Assembly: GCF_003048535.1 (NCBI RefSeq)
Contig: NZ_PIRQ01000004.1
Coordinates: 62,001 to 126,000 of the forward strand
DNA: 64,000 bases
Direction of reading: 5' to 3'
Source of the DNA: Campylobacter concisus
Lineage (GTDB): Bacteria; Campylobacterota; Campylobacteria; Campylobacterales; Campylobacteraceae
Under the pieces are notes generated by a model. It did no database searches, was not told the DNA's origin, and saw only the letters and a list, made by a program, of their open reading frames with translations. The number at the start of each line of letters is the position of its first letter. The stretch's first letter is position 1. A program made the position numbers and the translations under genes. Of the stretch, positions 36,281-45,235 are shown in pieces.

Positions 36281-37033
36281 ATGAAATTTACAAATTTATT
36301 AAAAGTAGTAGCCGTGCTTGCAATGGCTTTAAATTTACAAGCAAAAACTATAAAAGATGGCGTGCTAACAGTAGCAACTGAAGGCACTTACGCGCCTTTT
36401 ACATTTTATAATGACAAAAATGAGCTAGTAGGATACGACGTAGATATCGCAAAAGCAGTAGCACAAAAGCTAAATTTAAAAGTTGAGTTTCTAACAGCTC
36501 CATGGGACGCGATGCTAGCTGCATTTGACGCTGGCAAGGCAGACGTTGTGTTTAATCAAGTTAGCATAACTGATGAGAGAAAGAAAAAATATGCTTTTTC
36601 AGTGCCTTATACCGTGACATTTGGCGCTATCATCACTAGAAAAGACAATAACGATATAAAAAGTTTTGCTGATCTAAAAGGTAAAAAAGATGCCGACTCA
36701 GCGACTAGTAACTGGGCGAAAGTCGCTGTAAAATACGGTGCTGAACACGTCGTAACAGATAGTTTTGCTAAAAGTATGGAGCTTCTTATATCAAGACGTG
36801 TAGATGCTGTTGTAAGAGATAACATCGTATTTTACGACTTTATAAAAGAGCGTCCAAACGCACCTGTGAAGATAGCTGCCTCACTTGACGAGAAAGACTA
36901 CACAGCAGCAGCTGTTAAGAAAGACAACGCCGAACTTGCAGAGCAAATTTCAAATGCACTAAACGAACTTTCAAAAGATGGAAAACTAGAAGCCATCTCA
37001 AAAAGCTACTTTGGCAAAGACGTCTCAAAATAA
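36281..37033 (+). CDS. amino acid ABC transporter substrate-binding protein, copy 2
   Basis: Tandem paralogue of the preceding gene, also 250 residues, with signal peptide MKFTNLLKVVAVLAMALNLQA. The segment QKLNLKVEFLTAPWDAMLAA is identical in both, even at DNA level over a long run, while the lobe after residue 130 diverges (KKDADSATSNWAKVAVKYG). RKKKYAFSVPYTV fits the cystine-type family. It lies nine bases after copy 1 and 23 bases before the permease, so all four genes form one operon. Confidence 0.88.
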   Translation: MKFTNLLKVVAVLAMALNLQAKTIKDGVLTVATEGTYAPFTFYNDKNELVGYDVDIAKAVAQKLNLKVEFLTAPWDAMLAAFDAGKADVVFNQVSITDERKKKYAFSVPYTVTFGAIITRKDNNDIKSFADLKGKKDADSATSNWAKVAVKYGAEHVVTDSFAKSMELLISRRVDAVVRDNIVFYDFIKERPNAPVKIAASLDEKDYTAAAVKKDNAELAEQISNALNELSKDGKLEAISKSYFGKDVSK

Positions 37034-37056
37034 ATTTATAAACCAACAAGGCAAAA

Positions 37057-37725
37057 ATGGAAAATTTAGATAGAGTGATCGAGCTTGTTTCAAGCTCGAC
37101 GCTACCGATGATCATCGCACTTTTAAAAGTGACGATCCCACTTACTTTGCTCTCGTTTTCGCTAGGGCTTGTCATCGCCATTATCACAGCAGTAGCAAGG
37201 CTTTCAAATATAAAAATTTTAAAATTGATATTTGCCACCTACGTTTGGATATTTCGCGGCACGCCACTTCTTGTGCAGCTTTTCATCGTATTTTACGGGC
37301 TTCCTAGCATCGGCGTCACACTTGATACTTGGAGTGCGGCGACTATTGCATTTAGTCTAAACGTGGGTGCTTATGCGTCTGAGTCCGTAAGGGCTGCCAT
37401 TCTTTCTGTGCCAAAAGGTCAGTGGGAGGCTGCCACATCGCTTGGCATGACGCACTATCAAATTTTAAAGCGTATCATCGCACCTCAAGCAGTGAGGATC
37501 TCGTTGCCACCGCTTTCAAACACATTTATAGGCCTTGTTAAAGACACTTCACTAGCAGCTTCTATAACGATGGTTGATATGTTTATGGTCGCTCAAAGGA
37601 TCGCAGCAAGGACCTTTGAGCCACTCATCCTCTACATCCTAGCAGCACTTATCTATCTAGTGGTTTGCACACTTTTAACCTATCTTCAATCAAGGCTTGA
37701 AAAAGCTGTCTCAAGGTATGTCTAA
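37057..37725 (+). CDS. amino acid ABC transporter permease
   Basis: Inner-membrane permease of 222 residues with about five helices, of the HisM/TcyL family. The EAA-loop contacting the ATPase is visible as GQWEAATSLGMTHYQILKRIIAPQA, and the N-terminal TLPMIIALLKVTIPLTLLSF and RGTPLLVQLF blocks are typical. One permease gene implies a homodimer. The stop overlaps the ATPase start as TAATG. Confidence 0.92.
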   Translation: MENLDRVIELVSSSTLPMIIALLKVTIPLTLLSFSLGLVIAIITAVARLSNIKILKLIFATYVWIFRGTPLLVQLFIVFYGLPSIGVTLDTWSAATIAFSLNVGAYASESVRAAILSVPKGQWEAATSLGMTHYQILKRIIAPQAVRISLPPLSNTFIGLVKDTSLAASITMVDMFMVAQRIAARTFEPLILYILAALIYLVVCTLLTYLQSRLEKAVSRYV

Positions 37726-38462
37726 TGGCTATAAATTTTAAAAATATAAGCAAATCTTACGGCGATCATTTGGTGCTAGATAACATAAACACAAGCTTCA
37801 AAGAGGGACAAACGACCGTGATCGTTGGCTCATCTGGTTGTGGTAAATCAACACTTCTTAGATGCATAAATTTACTTGAGATTCCACAAAGTGGCATTTT
37901 AGAAGTAGATGACAGAGCTGTAAATTTTAAAGAGAAACTTAGCTCAAAAAAGCTTTTAGAAATTCGCAAAAAAACAGGCATGGTTTTTCAAAGCTTTAAC
38001 CTTTTCCCACACCTAACAGCGCTTCAAAATGTCACCGAAGCTCCGATCTATGTTCAAAAAAAGGATAAAAACGAAGCAATAAAAGAGGCAAAAGAGCTTT
38101 TAGCTAAAGTGGGGCTTAGCCACAAAGAAGATACCTATCCAAACAGGCTCTCAGGCGGACAAGCACAGCGCGTGGCCATCGCTAGAGCCTTAGCTGTAAA
38201 TCCATACTTTTTACTACTTGACGAGCCTACAAGCGCGCTTGATCCAGAGCTTGAGGCTGAAGTTTTAAAGGTCATCTTATCTCTTGCAAAAGAGAAAAAG
38301 TCTATGGTCATCGTCACTCATAATATGAATTTTGCTAGAAAGATAGCTGATAGAATTTTGTTTTTAGATAAAGGCGTGATCGCATTTGATGGCTTGGTAG
38401 ATGAGTTTTTTAATAGCCAAAACGAAAGAATAAAAAGCTTCATCTCCGCTATGGATATATGA
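37725..38462 (+). CDS. amino acid ABC transporter ATP-binding protein
   Basis: A 245-residue ATPase that powers uptake. Walker A GSSGCGKST lies at 35-43, the signature LSGGQAQR around residue 140, and Walker B with the catalytic glutamate in LLLDEPTSALDPE; the H-loop is IVTHNM. The protein is most like the TcyN/GlnQ group of polar amino acid importers. Last gene of the four-gene operon, followed by a strong terminator. Confidence 0.94.
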   Translation: MAINFKNISKSYGDHLVLDNINTSFKEGQTTVIVGSSGCGKSTLLRCINLLEIPQSGILEVDDRAVNFKEKLSSKKLLEIRKKTGMVFQSFNLFPHLTALQNVTEAPIYVQKKDKNEAIKEAKELLAKVGLSHKEDTYPNRLSGGQAQRVAIARALAVNPYFLLLDEPTSALDPELEAEVLKVILSLAKEKKSMVIVTHNMNFARKIADRILFLDKGVIAFDGLVDEFFNSQNERIKSFISAMDI

Positions 38463-38463
38463 A

Positions 38464-38494
38464 AATTTTAGCTAGAGTTTTTCTAGCTAAAATT
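38464..38494. terminator. bidirectional intrinsic terminator
   Basis: A perfect 13-bp stem (AATTTTAGCTAGA with TCTAGCTAAAATT) around a five-base loop, between the convergent ABC operon and the flavodoxin gene. Confidence 0.8.
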
Positions 38495-38497
38495 ACA

Positions 38498-38989
38498 TTA
38501 AGCAAAATGAGGCTTTATCTGCTCGATCCAAGCTGAAATTCTACCCTCAGTTTTGTCGCTCTCGTTATCAGCGTCAAGTGCTAAGCCTACAAATTTTCCA
38601 TTTCTTACAGCATCAGAGCCATCAAATGTATATCCATTGGTGCTAACCTCACCAACTACCTTTGCGCCAGCTTTTACAACCTCATCATAAAGCTTTGCCA
38701 TGCCGTTACAGTACTCATCAGAGTAGCTCTCGCTATCGCCCATGCCAAAAACAGCGACTGTTTTTCCGCTTAAATTTAACGCTTTAAAGTCAAACGCATC
38801 CCAGTCATCTTGAAGATCACCACTACCCCAGGTTGATGTACCAAGGATGAGCTTATCAAAGCTATTTATCTTCGCTGCGTCTACATCAGCAACGTTTAAA
38901 AGCTCATTTTCAAGGCCTAGACCCTCACTTATAAGTTTTGCTGCATCTTCGGTATTTCCCATGCTGCTTCCATAAACTATACCTATCAT
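38498..38989 (-). CDS. fldA: flavodoxin
   Basis: A 163-residue FMN electron carrier. The FMN-phosphate loop is GSSMGNTEDAAK near residue 8, and the isoalloxazine loops are STWGSGDLQDDWDAF and FGMGDSESYSDEYCNG. In Campylobacterota flavodoxin is the usual partner of pyruvate oxidoreductase, which is encoded 3 kb away. It is last in a leftward three-gene unit with a Fur-type box upstream of its first gene. Confidence 0.95.
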   Translation of the reverse strand: MIGIVYGSSMGNTEDAAKLISEGLGLENELLNVADVDAAKINSFDKLILGTSTWGSGDLQDDWDAFDFKALNLSGKTVAVFGMGDSESYSDEYCNGMAKLYDEVVKAGAKVVGEVSTNGYTFDGSDAVRNGKFVGLALDADNESDKTEGRISAWIEQIKPHFA

Positions 38990-39000
38990 TTTTATCCTTT

Positions 39001-39714
39001 TTAAAAAATTTTACTAATAATCGTATAAGGCACAAGCTTGATCAAACCTCTCGCATAACAGTGCCTAACCTCAACGTGTCGCCTAAATTCCTCATTTCTA
39101 GGAAAAACGATATAAACCATCTCGCACTCGTGACCAAGCACACCGACAGCTCTATCTATATCGTCGTTTAAATTTCTCATATCATCAAAGCTCACTTTTT
39201 TAAAGCTTGGCATGATGCTGAGCAAATTTTTACCATCTTTTTTAACCGAAATGACACCGCTATTTAGCATGACCTCTTTATCTTGATGGCGGAGGCGTAT
39301 TTTATCATAAACAAATTGACAAAACATCTGTGCCGCATCGATGCAAAACTCAAATTTTCCACTTGCATAAAGCATTTTTATCATCTTTGCAGCCGCCATT
39401 TTTGGCTCTTTTGCTATAAATTTTATCTTTGAAAAGTCACCTTTTAAATAAGCATTTATGATGATATTTGATGAAATACAAAAGCGGTCTGCTGGCTTAA
39501 AATTTAGACATTTCTCACGAAGCAGGAAATTTATCCTGGCCTCAAAAATTTCTTTGAAATTTAGAAATTTAGCGTAAGAAAGTGGTATTTTTAGCTCACT
39601 TTCTACACCAGAATTATAAAGTGCAATAAAAATTTTTGCACGCGAAAGCCTATCAAGCTTTGCAAAAATATTTGGAGTTATTTCGCCAATATCTGATAAA
39701 AGCCCGAATCTCAT
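39001..39714 (-). CDS. conserved hypothetical protein in the flavodoxin operon
   Basis: A 237-residue soluble protein with no motif I recognise. It starts MRFGLLSDIGEITPNIFAKL, is rich in Lys, Phe and Ile, and has several scattered cysteines (CLNFKPADRFC, FCIDAAQMFC). As I recall, C. jejuni has uncharacterised iron-responsive genes (Cj1383c, Cj1384c) next to fldA, and this gene may be the equivalent of one of them. Position between a DUF2325 gene (3 bp) and fldA (11 bp) implies a linked role. Function unknown. Confidence 0.7.
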   Translation of the reverse strand: MRFGLLSDIGEITPNIFAKLDRLSRAKIFIALYNSGVESELKIPLSYAKFLNFKEIFEARINFLLREKCLNFKPADRFCISSNIIINAYLKGDFSKIKFIAKEPKMAAAKMIKMLYASGKFEFCIDAAQMFCQFVYDKIRLRHQDKEVMLNSGVISVKKDGKNLLSIMPSFKKVSFDDMRNLNDDIDRAVGVLGHECEMVYIVFPRNEEFRRHVEVRHCYARGLIKLVPYTIISKIF

Positions 39715-39717
39715 TGA

Positions 39718-40029
39718 TTATTCTTTGCATCCAAATTCCTTATCTAGCCCAAAGACCTTGCAATACTCGCAAAATACGCAGCTAACACTTCTTTTTGCAC
39801 AAACAATTGGAATATTTCTCTTTTTTGCTTGAGTTTTAATAGTCTTCATAGTGTTGTGGTTTAAAAAACTAGTTAGCATCACCACACACTCGGTATCTTG
39901 AGGAATTGGCTTGCGATTTACACGGTTTTCATTTCTAGCATCCCAGTGTTCTATCTTCTCAGCTCCCAAATCATGTAAAACTGCCTTGATAGGCGTTATC
40001 TCATCTGCACCGATAACTAAAACTGACAT
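39718..40029 (-). CDS. DUF2325 domain protein
   Basis: A 103-residue protein of the DUF2325 type. It begins MSVLVIGADEITPIKAVLHDLG, a Rossmann-like opening, and has a cysteine-rich end (SVSCVFCEYCKVFGLDKEFGC) that could hold a metal or cluster. The family is uncharacterised but often near redox or iron genes. First gene of the fldA operon, with TAGGAG before the ATG and a -10 embedded in a Fur-like box. Confidence 0.78.
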   Translation of the reverse strand: MSVLVIGADEITPIKAVLHDLGAEKIEHWDARNENRVNRKPIPQDTECVVMLTSFLNHNTMKTIKTQAKKRNIPIVCAKRSVSCVFCEYCKVFGLDKEFGCKE

Positions 40030-40057
40030 AATAAGCTCCTAAAATTTATTCATTTTC

Positions 40058-40072
40058 TGATAATGATTATAA
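40058..40072 (-). promoter_or_regulatory. Fur-like box overlapping the -10 of the flavodoxin operon
   Basis: TGATAATGATTATAA on the + strand closely matches the half-sites of the Fur consensus GATAATGATAATCATTATC. Read leftward it contains TATAAT (40066-40071) as the -10, about 37 bp upstream of the DUF2325 start, so bound Fur would block transcription when iron is plentiful. Confidence 0.65.
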
Positions 40073-40161
40073 GGAAGCTTAACTAAAATTTTTCTTAGTT
40101 ATGATATTTATTATCACTTATATGTAGAAATTTGTAACGTTTTGCTTAGATATTTAAACAT

Positions 40162-41325
40162 CTAAACTCTTTTAATCTTAGATACCGTAAATAAAAATAT
40201 GATAAGTCCGCTTGCGGCAAAAAAACTACCAACATTACCGATATTTTGCTCGCCTAAATGAACTATCGTTTGATGCCCTATTAGCGCCCCTGCTCCGATG
40301 CCTATGTTATAAATAGCCGAAAATATCGCCATTGCAGCATCAGTTGCATTTGAGGCAAGATTTAGCACTTTTATTTGAAAGCTCATATTTACACCAGCTA
40401 TGCCAAGCCCCCAAATAAAGGCCAAGACTAGCATTAAAACTTCATTTTTAGCAATAAAATTTAACAAAAGCAAGCAACATAAAATAAGCATGATAGAAAT
40501 TGCTGAAAATGCATTTGGAATGAGCTTATAAAATTTAGAGAAAAGCAGGCTTGCAACTACGCCAGCAACGCCAAATATAAGCAAGAATATTGTGATAAAT
40601 TTTCCATCAAAGCCACTGATATCTTTTGCAAATGGCTCAATGTAACTATAGGTGCTAAAATGCGCACTTATGATAATTGCCGTTAGTAAAAATATGACCA
40701 TTAAAAGACCATTTCTTGCAAGCTCTGGCAAGCTTTTAAGTGAGCCTGAGTTTTTACTTGGCAGAAGTGGCAAAATTTTATATAGCCAAGCTCCAACACC
40801 AACAGCAAAAATTCCGATCAGCCCAAAAGTCACACGCCAACCAAGTGCGTCACCTAAAATTCTTCCAAGTGGTAGACCAAGTATCGTCGCTAGTGATGTG
40901 CCAAGAGCTAGCAATCCAAGAGCTTGCGAGCTTTTATTTATCGGTGCTAGCCTAACAGCAAGTGAAGCAGTGATAGCCCAAAAAATGGCATGGGCAATAG
41001 CTATCATCAACCGAGCAACAATTAAAATTTTAAAATTCCAAGCAAAGGCGCAAAGCGTATGAGCTACAACAAATACGATAAAAACTTTTAAAAGAAGAGA
41101 TCTTCGCTCTAAATTTGCAGTTAAAAGCATAAGCGGTAAAGAGAGTATAGTGACGCTCCACGCATAAATCGTGATGATAAGACCGGTATCAGCCGTGCTC
41201 ATATCAAAGTCTTTTGCAATATCACTTAAAAGTGGCACTGGGACAAACTCAGTAGTGTTAAATATAAAAGCACAAAAAGCAAGAGCTATAACCCTTAAAT
41301 AGGCTACCCTATGAACACTTATCAA
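40162..41325 (-). CDS. major facilitator exporter, SotB/AraJ-like
   Basis: A 387-residue, 12-helix transporter. The opening RVIALAFCAFIFNTTEFVPVPLLSDIAKDF and TGLIITIYAWSVTILSLPLMLLT match the sugar-efflux SotB group of drug/proton antiporters. The start is TTG at 41325, supported by AAGGA six bases before it and the lack of an upstream ATG. An operator-like palindrome lies 25 bp further upstream. Real substrates are unknown. Confidence 0.82.
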   Translation of the reverse strand: MISVHRVAYLRVIALAFCAFIFNTTEFVPVPLLSDIAKDFDMSTADTGLIITIYAWSVTILSLPLMLLTANLERRSLLLKVFIVFVVAHTLCAFAWNFKILIVARLMIAIAHAIFWAITASLAVRLAPINKSSQALGLLALGTSLATILGLPLGRILGDALGWRVTFGLIGIFAVGVGAWLYKILPLLPSKNSGSLKSLPELARNGLLMVIFLLTAIIISAHFSTYSYIEPFAKDISGFDGKFITIFLLIFGVAGVVASLLFSKFYKLIPNAFSAISIMLILCCLLLLNFIAKNEVLMLVLAFIWGLGIAGVNMSFQIKVLNLASNATDAAMAIFSAIYNIGIGAGALIGHQTIVHLGEQNIGNVGSFFAASGLIIFLFTVSKIKRV

Positions 41326-41349
41326 ATTTTATCCTTAATTTTATTTTTT

Positions 41350-41362
41350 CATTACGGTAATG
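41350..41362. promoter_or_regulatory. operator-like palindrome
   Basis: CATTACGGTAATG is a perfect inverted repeat with a single central base, 25 bp upstream of the SotB-like start and between it and the divergent PFOR promoter. Half-sites ATTAC/GTAAT recall HxlR or MarR-type operators; no such regulator is encoded next to it. Confidence 0.4.
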
Positions 41363-41451
41363 GAATTTTGCTTAAAGTTAGTAATTTAAAAGGCAAAATT
41401 CTCAGAATTTATTAATGACATAGATTAATAGTAGATTTTGGAAACTAGCTC

Positions 41452-41457
41452 TATAAT
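41452..41457 (+). promoter_or_regulatory. -10 element of the pyruvate oxidoreductase gene
   Basis: TATAAT 41 bp upstream of the ATG, in DNA that is still AT-rich although the gene itself is not. Confidence 0.55.
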
Positions 41458-41498
41458 AAAAGATTTTTAAAAATCGTAAGAAAATTTAAGGCGGAAAA

Positions 41499-44400
41499 AT
41501 GGCTAAAATAATGAAAACTATGGACGGAAACGAGGCTGCGGCGCACGCGGCTTACGCATTTACGGAGGTTGCAGGCATCTACCCGATCACTCCTAGCTCG
41601 CCGATGGCAGACTACACCGATATGTGGGCGGCTCAGGGCAAGAAAAATCTATTCGGTATGCCCGTTAAAGTCGTCGAAATGCAAAGCGAGGGCGGGGCTG
41701 CGGGCACCGTGCACGGCTCGCTGCAAGTAGGCGCTCTGACTACCACATACACGGCTTCGCAAGGGCTTTTGCTAAAAATCCCGAATATGTACAAAATCGC
41801 AGGCCAGCTGCTACCGGGCGTCATCCACGTGAGCGCGCGCTCTATCGCGGCCCAGGCGCTTTCTATCTTTGGTGACCATCAGGACATTTATGCCTGTCGC
41901 CAAACGGGCTTTGCGATGCTAGCAAGCGGCTCCGTGCAAGAGGTCATGGATATCGCCGGTGTCTCGCATTTAGCGGCGATCAAAGGTCGCGTGCCGTTTT
42001 TGCATTTTTTTGACGGATTTCGTACGAGCCACGAGATACAAAAGGTCGAGGTGCTTGACTACGCGCACTTTGATAGGCTTCTTGACCGCGAGGCGCTGCA
42101 AAAATTTAGAGACGAGGCGCTAAGCCCCGAGAGCCCGAAAACTCGCGGCACGGCTCAAAACGACGACATCTACTTCCAGACGCGCGAGCTAGCTAACCGC
42201 TACTACGACGCGGTGCCTGATATCGTGGCCGAGTATCTAAAAGAAATTTCAAAAATCACGGGACGCGATTATAGACCGTTTAATTATTACGGCGATCCGC
42301 ACGCTACGCGCATCGTGGTCGCGATGGGTTCGGTAACGCAAACTCTAGAAGAAGTCGTCGATTACCTACGCGCAAAGGGCGAAAAAGTAGGCGTGCTAAA
42401 AGTGCATCTATACCGTCCGTTTAGCCTAAAATACCTCTTTGACGTGATGCCTGAGACGGTAGAAAAGATCGCCGTGCTAGACCGCACGAAAGAGCCCGGA
42501 AGCCTCGGCGAGCCGCTATATCTGGACGTCAAGGCTGCGTTTTACGGACGCAAAAATCAGCCCGTGATCGTAGGCGGCCGCTACGGCCTAAGCTCAAAAG
42601 ACGTCGATCCTGCTCAGATGCTAGCTGTATTTGAAAACCTAAATTTAGAGGGGCCCAAGAACGGCTTTACCGTCGGTATCGAGGACGACGTGACCTTCAC
42701 CTCGCTAAAAGTCGGCGAGAAAATTTCGCTAAGCGACGCAAGCGTGAAAGAGTGCTTATTTTACGGTCTTGGCGCGGACGGCACGGTGGGGGCGAATAAA
42801 AACTCCATCAAAATCATCGGCGACAAAACCGAGCTTTACGCGCAGGCGTATTTTGCCTACGACAGCAAAAAATCAGGCGGCTATACGCGCTCGCATCTGC
42901 GTTTCGGTAAAAACCCGATCCGCTCGACCTACCTCGTCTCAAATCCGCACTTCGTAGCCTGCTCGGTCGCGGCATATCTTGAAATTTACGACGTCATAGA
43001 CGGTATCCGCGAGGGCGGGACGTTCCTGCTAAACTCGATCTGGGACGCCGAGCAGACGGTCGCTAAACTACCGAATAAAGTAAAGAAAATTTTGGCCGTT
43101 AAAAAGGTAAATTTCTACATCATCAACGCCACTAAGCTAGCTCGCGAGATCGGGCTAAAAAACCGCACGAACACCATTATGCAGTCGGCGTTTTTTAAAC
43201 TTGCGGACATCATCCCGTTTGCCGACGCGCAAAAATACATGAAAGAATACGCGCACAAAGCCTACGCCAAAAAGGGCGAAGCGATCGTGGAGATGAACTA
43301 CAAGGCTATCGACATGGGCGCTGACGGACTGGTTAAGGTCGCGGTTGATTCTAGCTGGGCAAATTTGACGGATGACGCCGCTAACGAGGAAAAATACGTC
43401 GGCGACGAATTTATAGAAAAAATCGTCAAGCCTATCAACGCCGCCAGAGGCGACAGCCTGCCGGTTTCGGCGTTTGTGGGCTTTGAGGACGGACACTTTA
43501 AATCAGGCACGACGCAATACGAAAAACGCGGCATCGGCGTCATGGTGCCGAAGTGGATCGAGAGCAACTGTATCCAATGCAACCAGTGCGCCTTCGTTTG
43601 CCCGCATGCGGTCATCAGACCGTTTCTCATCGATGAAAACGAGCTCGTCGCCGCGCCGCAAACCGTACAAGATCACGTCCTAGACGCCAAAGGCAAAGAG
43701 GTAAAAGGGCTAAAATATAAAATCCAAGTTAGTCCGCTTGACTGCACGGGCTGCGAGCTGTGCGCTCAAATTTGCCCGAGCAAGGAAAAATCGCTCGTCA
43801 TGGTGCCGCTAGCCGAGGAGATGGAGCGGCACGAGCAGGAAAACGCCGATTATTTATTTAAAAAAGTAACTTACAAAGACGATCTGATGAGCAAAGATAG
43901 CGTCAAGGGCGTGGGATTTGCTCAGCCGCTATTTGAGTTTCACGGCGCGTGCCCCGGATGCGGCGAGACGCCTTATATCGGGCTTGTTACGAGACTGTTC
44001 GGCGACCGTATGATCGTGGCAAACGCCACCGGTTGTAGCTCGATCTACGGCGGTAGCGCGCCTTCGACGCCTTATACGACGAACAAAGAGGGTAAGGGCG
44101 TAGCGTGGGCAAATTCGCTATTTGAGGATAACGCGGAGTTTGGCATGGGTATGAACGTCGCGGTAGAGACGCTGCGCCACCGCATCGAAGACGTCATGCT
44201 ACGCACCAAAGATACCGCGCCAAATGCCCTAGCCGCGCTATACTCCGACTGGATCGCGCACAAAAACGACGGCGAGAAAACGACGCAAATCGCTAAAATT
44301 TTAACGCCGATTTTGGAGCAAAATTTAAGCGTAGAGGGCGTAAAAGAAATTTTAGAGTTAAAAAGATACCTCGTCAAAAAATCCCAGTGGATCATCGGCG

Positions 44401-45101
44401 GCGACGGCTGGGCGTACGACATCGGCTTTGGCGGGCTTGACCACGTGCTAGCTAGCGGCGAGAACGTAAACGTGCTCGTACTTGACACCGAGGTCTACTC
44501 AAACACCGGCGGTCAAAGCTCAAAATCCAGCCGCGCGGGCTCCATAGCGCAATTTACGGCCTCTGGCAAGCCGATGCAAAAAAAAGATCTAGGCTACATC
44601 GCGATGACCTACGGAAATATCTTCGTCGCTCAAATCAACTCAAACGCGAGTCAAGCAAACACGATAAAAGCCATCGCCGCAGCCGAGGCATACGACGGAC
44701 CTAGCCTCGTGATTGCGTATTCGCCTTGTATCGCGCACGGTATAAAAGGCGGCATGGCTTACTCCGGCGGTCAAGGCGAGCTAGCGACTAAATGCGGCTA
44801 CTGGCCGACCTACGTCTACGATCCGCGCCTAATCAAAGAGGGCAAAAATCCGCTCAAAATGACCTCAAAAGAGCCTGATTGGTCGCTTTACGAGGAGTTT
44901 TTGCTAAACGAAGTTCGCTACAACTCGCTTAAGAAAACCAACCCGCAGCACGCGGACGAGCTGCTGGCTAAAAACAAGGCCGACGCGCAAAGACGCTACC
45001 GCCAGCTAAAACGCCTAAGCTTGGCTGATTTTAGCGATGAGATCGATCCTGGTGCGCCTGAAAGCGCCGAGGATGCCTCTGCCGATACCGTAGCCGAGTA
45101 G
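41499..45101 (+). CDS. nifJ: pyruvate:ferredoxin (flavodoxin) oxidoreductase
   Basis: Converts pyruvate and CoA to acetyl-CoA and CO2, reducing ferredoxin or flavodoxin. At 1200 residues it is the single-chain form. YPITPSSPMADYTD near residue 28 and EMQSEGGAAG belong to domain I; two [4Fe-4S] motifs, CIQCNQCAFVCP (about 690) and CTGCELCAQICP (about 748), form domain V; CPGCGET (about 816) gives the third cluster; GDGWAYDIGFGGLDH with EVYSNTGGQ (about 966) binds thiamine diphosphate. Its DNA is markedly GC-richer than neighbours, with codons such as GCG, CGC and GGC frequent, pointing to acquisition or replacement by transfer. Confidence 0.96.
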   Translation: MAKIMKTMDGNEAAAHAAYAFTEVAGIYPITPSSPMADYTDMWAAQGKKNLFGMPVKVVEMQSEGGAAGTVHGSLQVGALTTTYTASQGLLLKIPNMYKIAGQLLPGVIHVSARSIAAQALSIFGDHQDIYACRQTGFAMLASGSVQEVMDIAGVSHLAAIKGRVPFLHFFDGFRTSHEIQKVEVLDYAHFDRLLDREALQKFRDEALSPESPKTRGTAQNDDIYFQTRELANRYYDAVPDIVAEYLKEISKITGRDYRPFNYYGDPHATRIVVAMGSVTQTLEEVVDYLRAKGEKVGVLKVHLYRPFSLKYLFDVMPETVEKIAVLDRTKEPGSLGEPLYLDVKAAFYGRKNQPVIVGGRYGLSSKDVDPAQMLAVFENLNLEGPKNGFTVGIEDDVTFTSLKVGEKISLSDASVKECLFYGLGADGTVGANKNSIKIIGDKTELYAQAYFAYDSKKSGGYTRSHLRFGKNPIRSTYLVSNPHFVACSVAAYLEIYDVIDGIREGGTFLLNSIWDAEQTVAKLPNKVKKILAVKKVNFYIINATKLAREIGLKNRTNTIMQSAFFKLADIIPFADAQKYMKEYAHKAYAKKGEAIVEMNYKAIDMGADGLVKVAVDSSWANLTDDAANEEKYVGDEFIEKIVKPINAARGDSLPVSAFVGFEDGHFKSGTTQYEKRGIGVMVPKWIESNCIQCNQCAFVCPHAVIRPFLIDENELVAAPQTVQDHVLDAKGKEVKGLKYKIQVSPLDCTGCELCAQICPSKEKSLVMVPLAEEMERHEQENADYLFKKVTYKDDLMSKDSVKGVGFAQPLFEFHGACPGCGETPYIGLVTRLFGDRMIVANATGCSSIYGGSAPSTPYTTNKEGKGVAWANSLFEDNAEFGMGMNVAVETLRHRIEDVMLRTKDTAPNALAALYSDWIAHKNDGEKTTQIAKILTPILEQNLSVEGVKEILELKRYLVKKSQWIIGGDGWAYDIGFGGLDHVLASGENVNVLVLDTEVYSNTGGQSSKSSRAGSIAQFTASGKPMQKKDLGYIAMTYGNIFVAQINSNASQANTIKAIAAAEAYDGPSLVIAYSPCIAHGIKGGMAYSGGQGELATKCGYWPTYVYDPRLIKEGKNPLKMTSKEPDWSLYEEFLLNEVRYNSLKKTNPQHADELLAKNKADAQRRYRQLKRLSLADFSDEIDPGAPESAEDASADTVAE

Positions 45102-45150
45102 GGCACGAATTTCTCTCGCTCAAATTTGACGGGCGATGGAAAATATCTGT

Positions 45151-45182
45151 AAATTTAGCCGCTCGTTTGGGCGGTTAAATTT
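45151..45182 (+). terminator. hairpin after nifJ
   Basis: A 12-bp stem with one G-T pair (AAATTTAGCCGC with GCGGTTAAATTT) and an eight-base loop, followed by TTGC. Confidence 0.65.
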
Positions 45183-45235
45183 GCTTCCAAATTTGAAAAT
45201 ATCAAATTTAACGCGACAAATTTAAAAGGCGCAAA

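Noticed and set aside
43155..43630. Antisense reading frames inside nifJ
   Set aside because: GC-rich coding DNA gives long open frames on the opposite strand; they lack ribosome sites and mirror the PFOR codon pattern.
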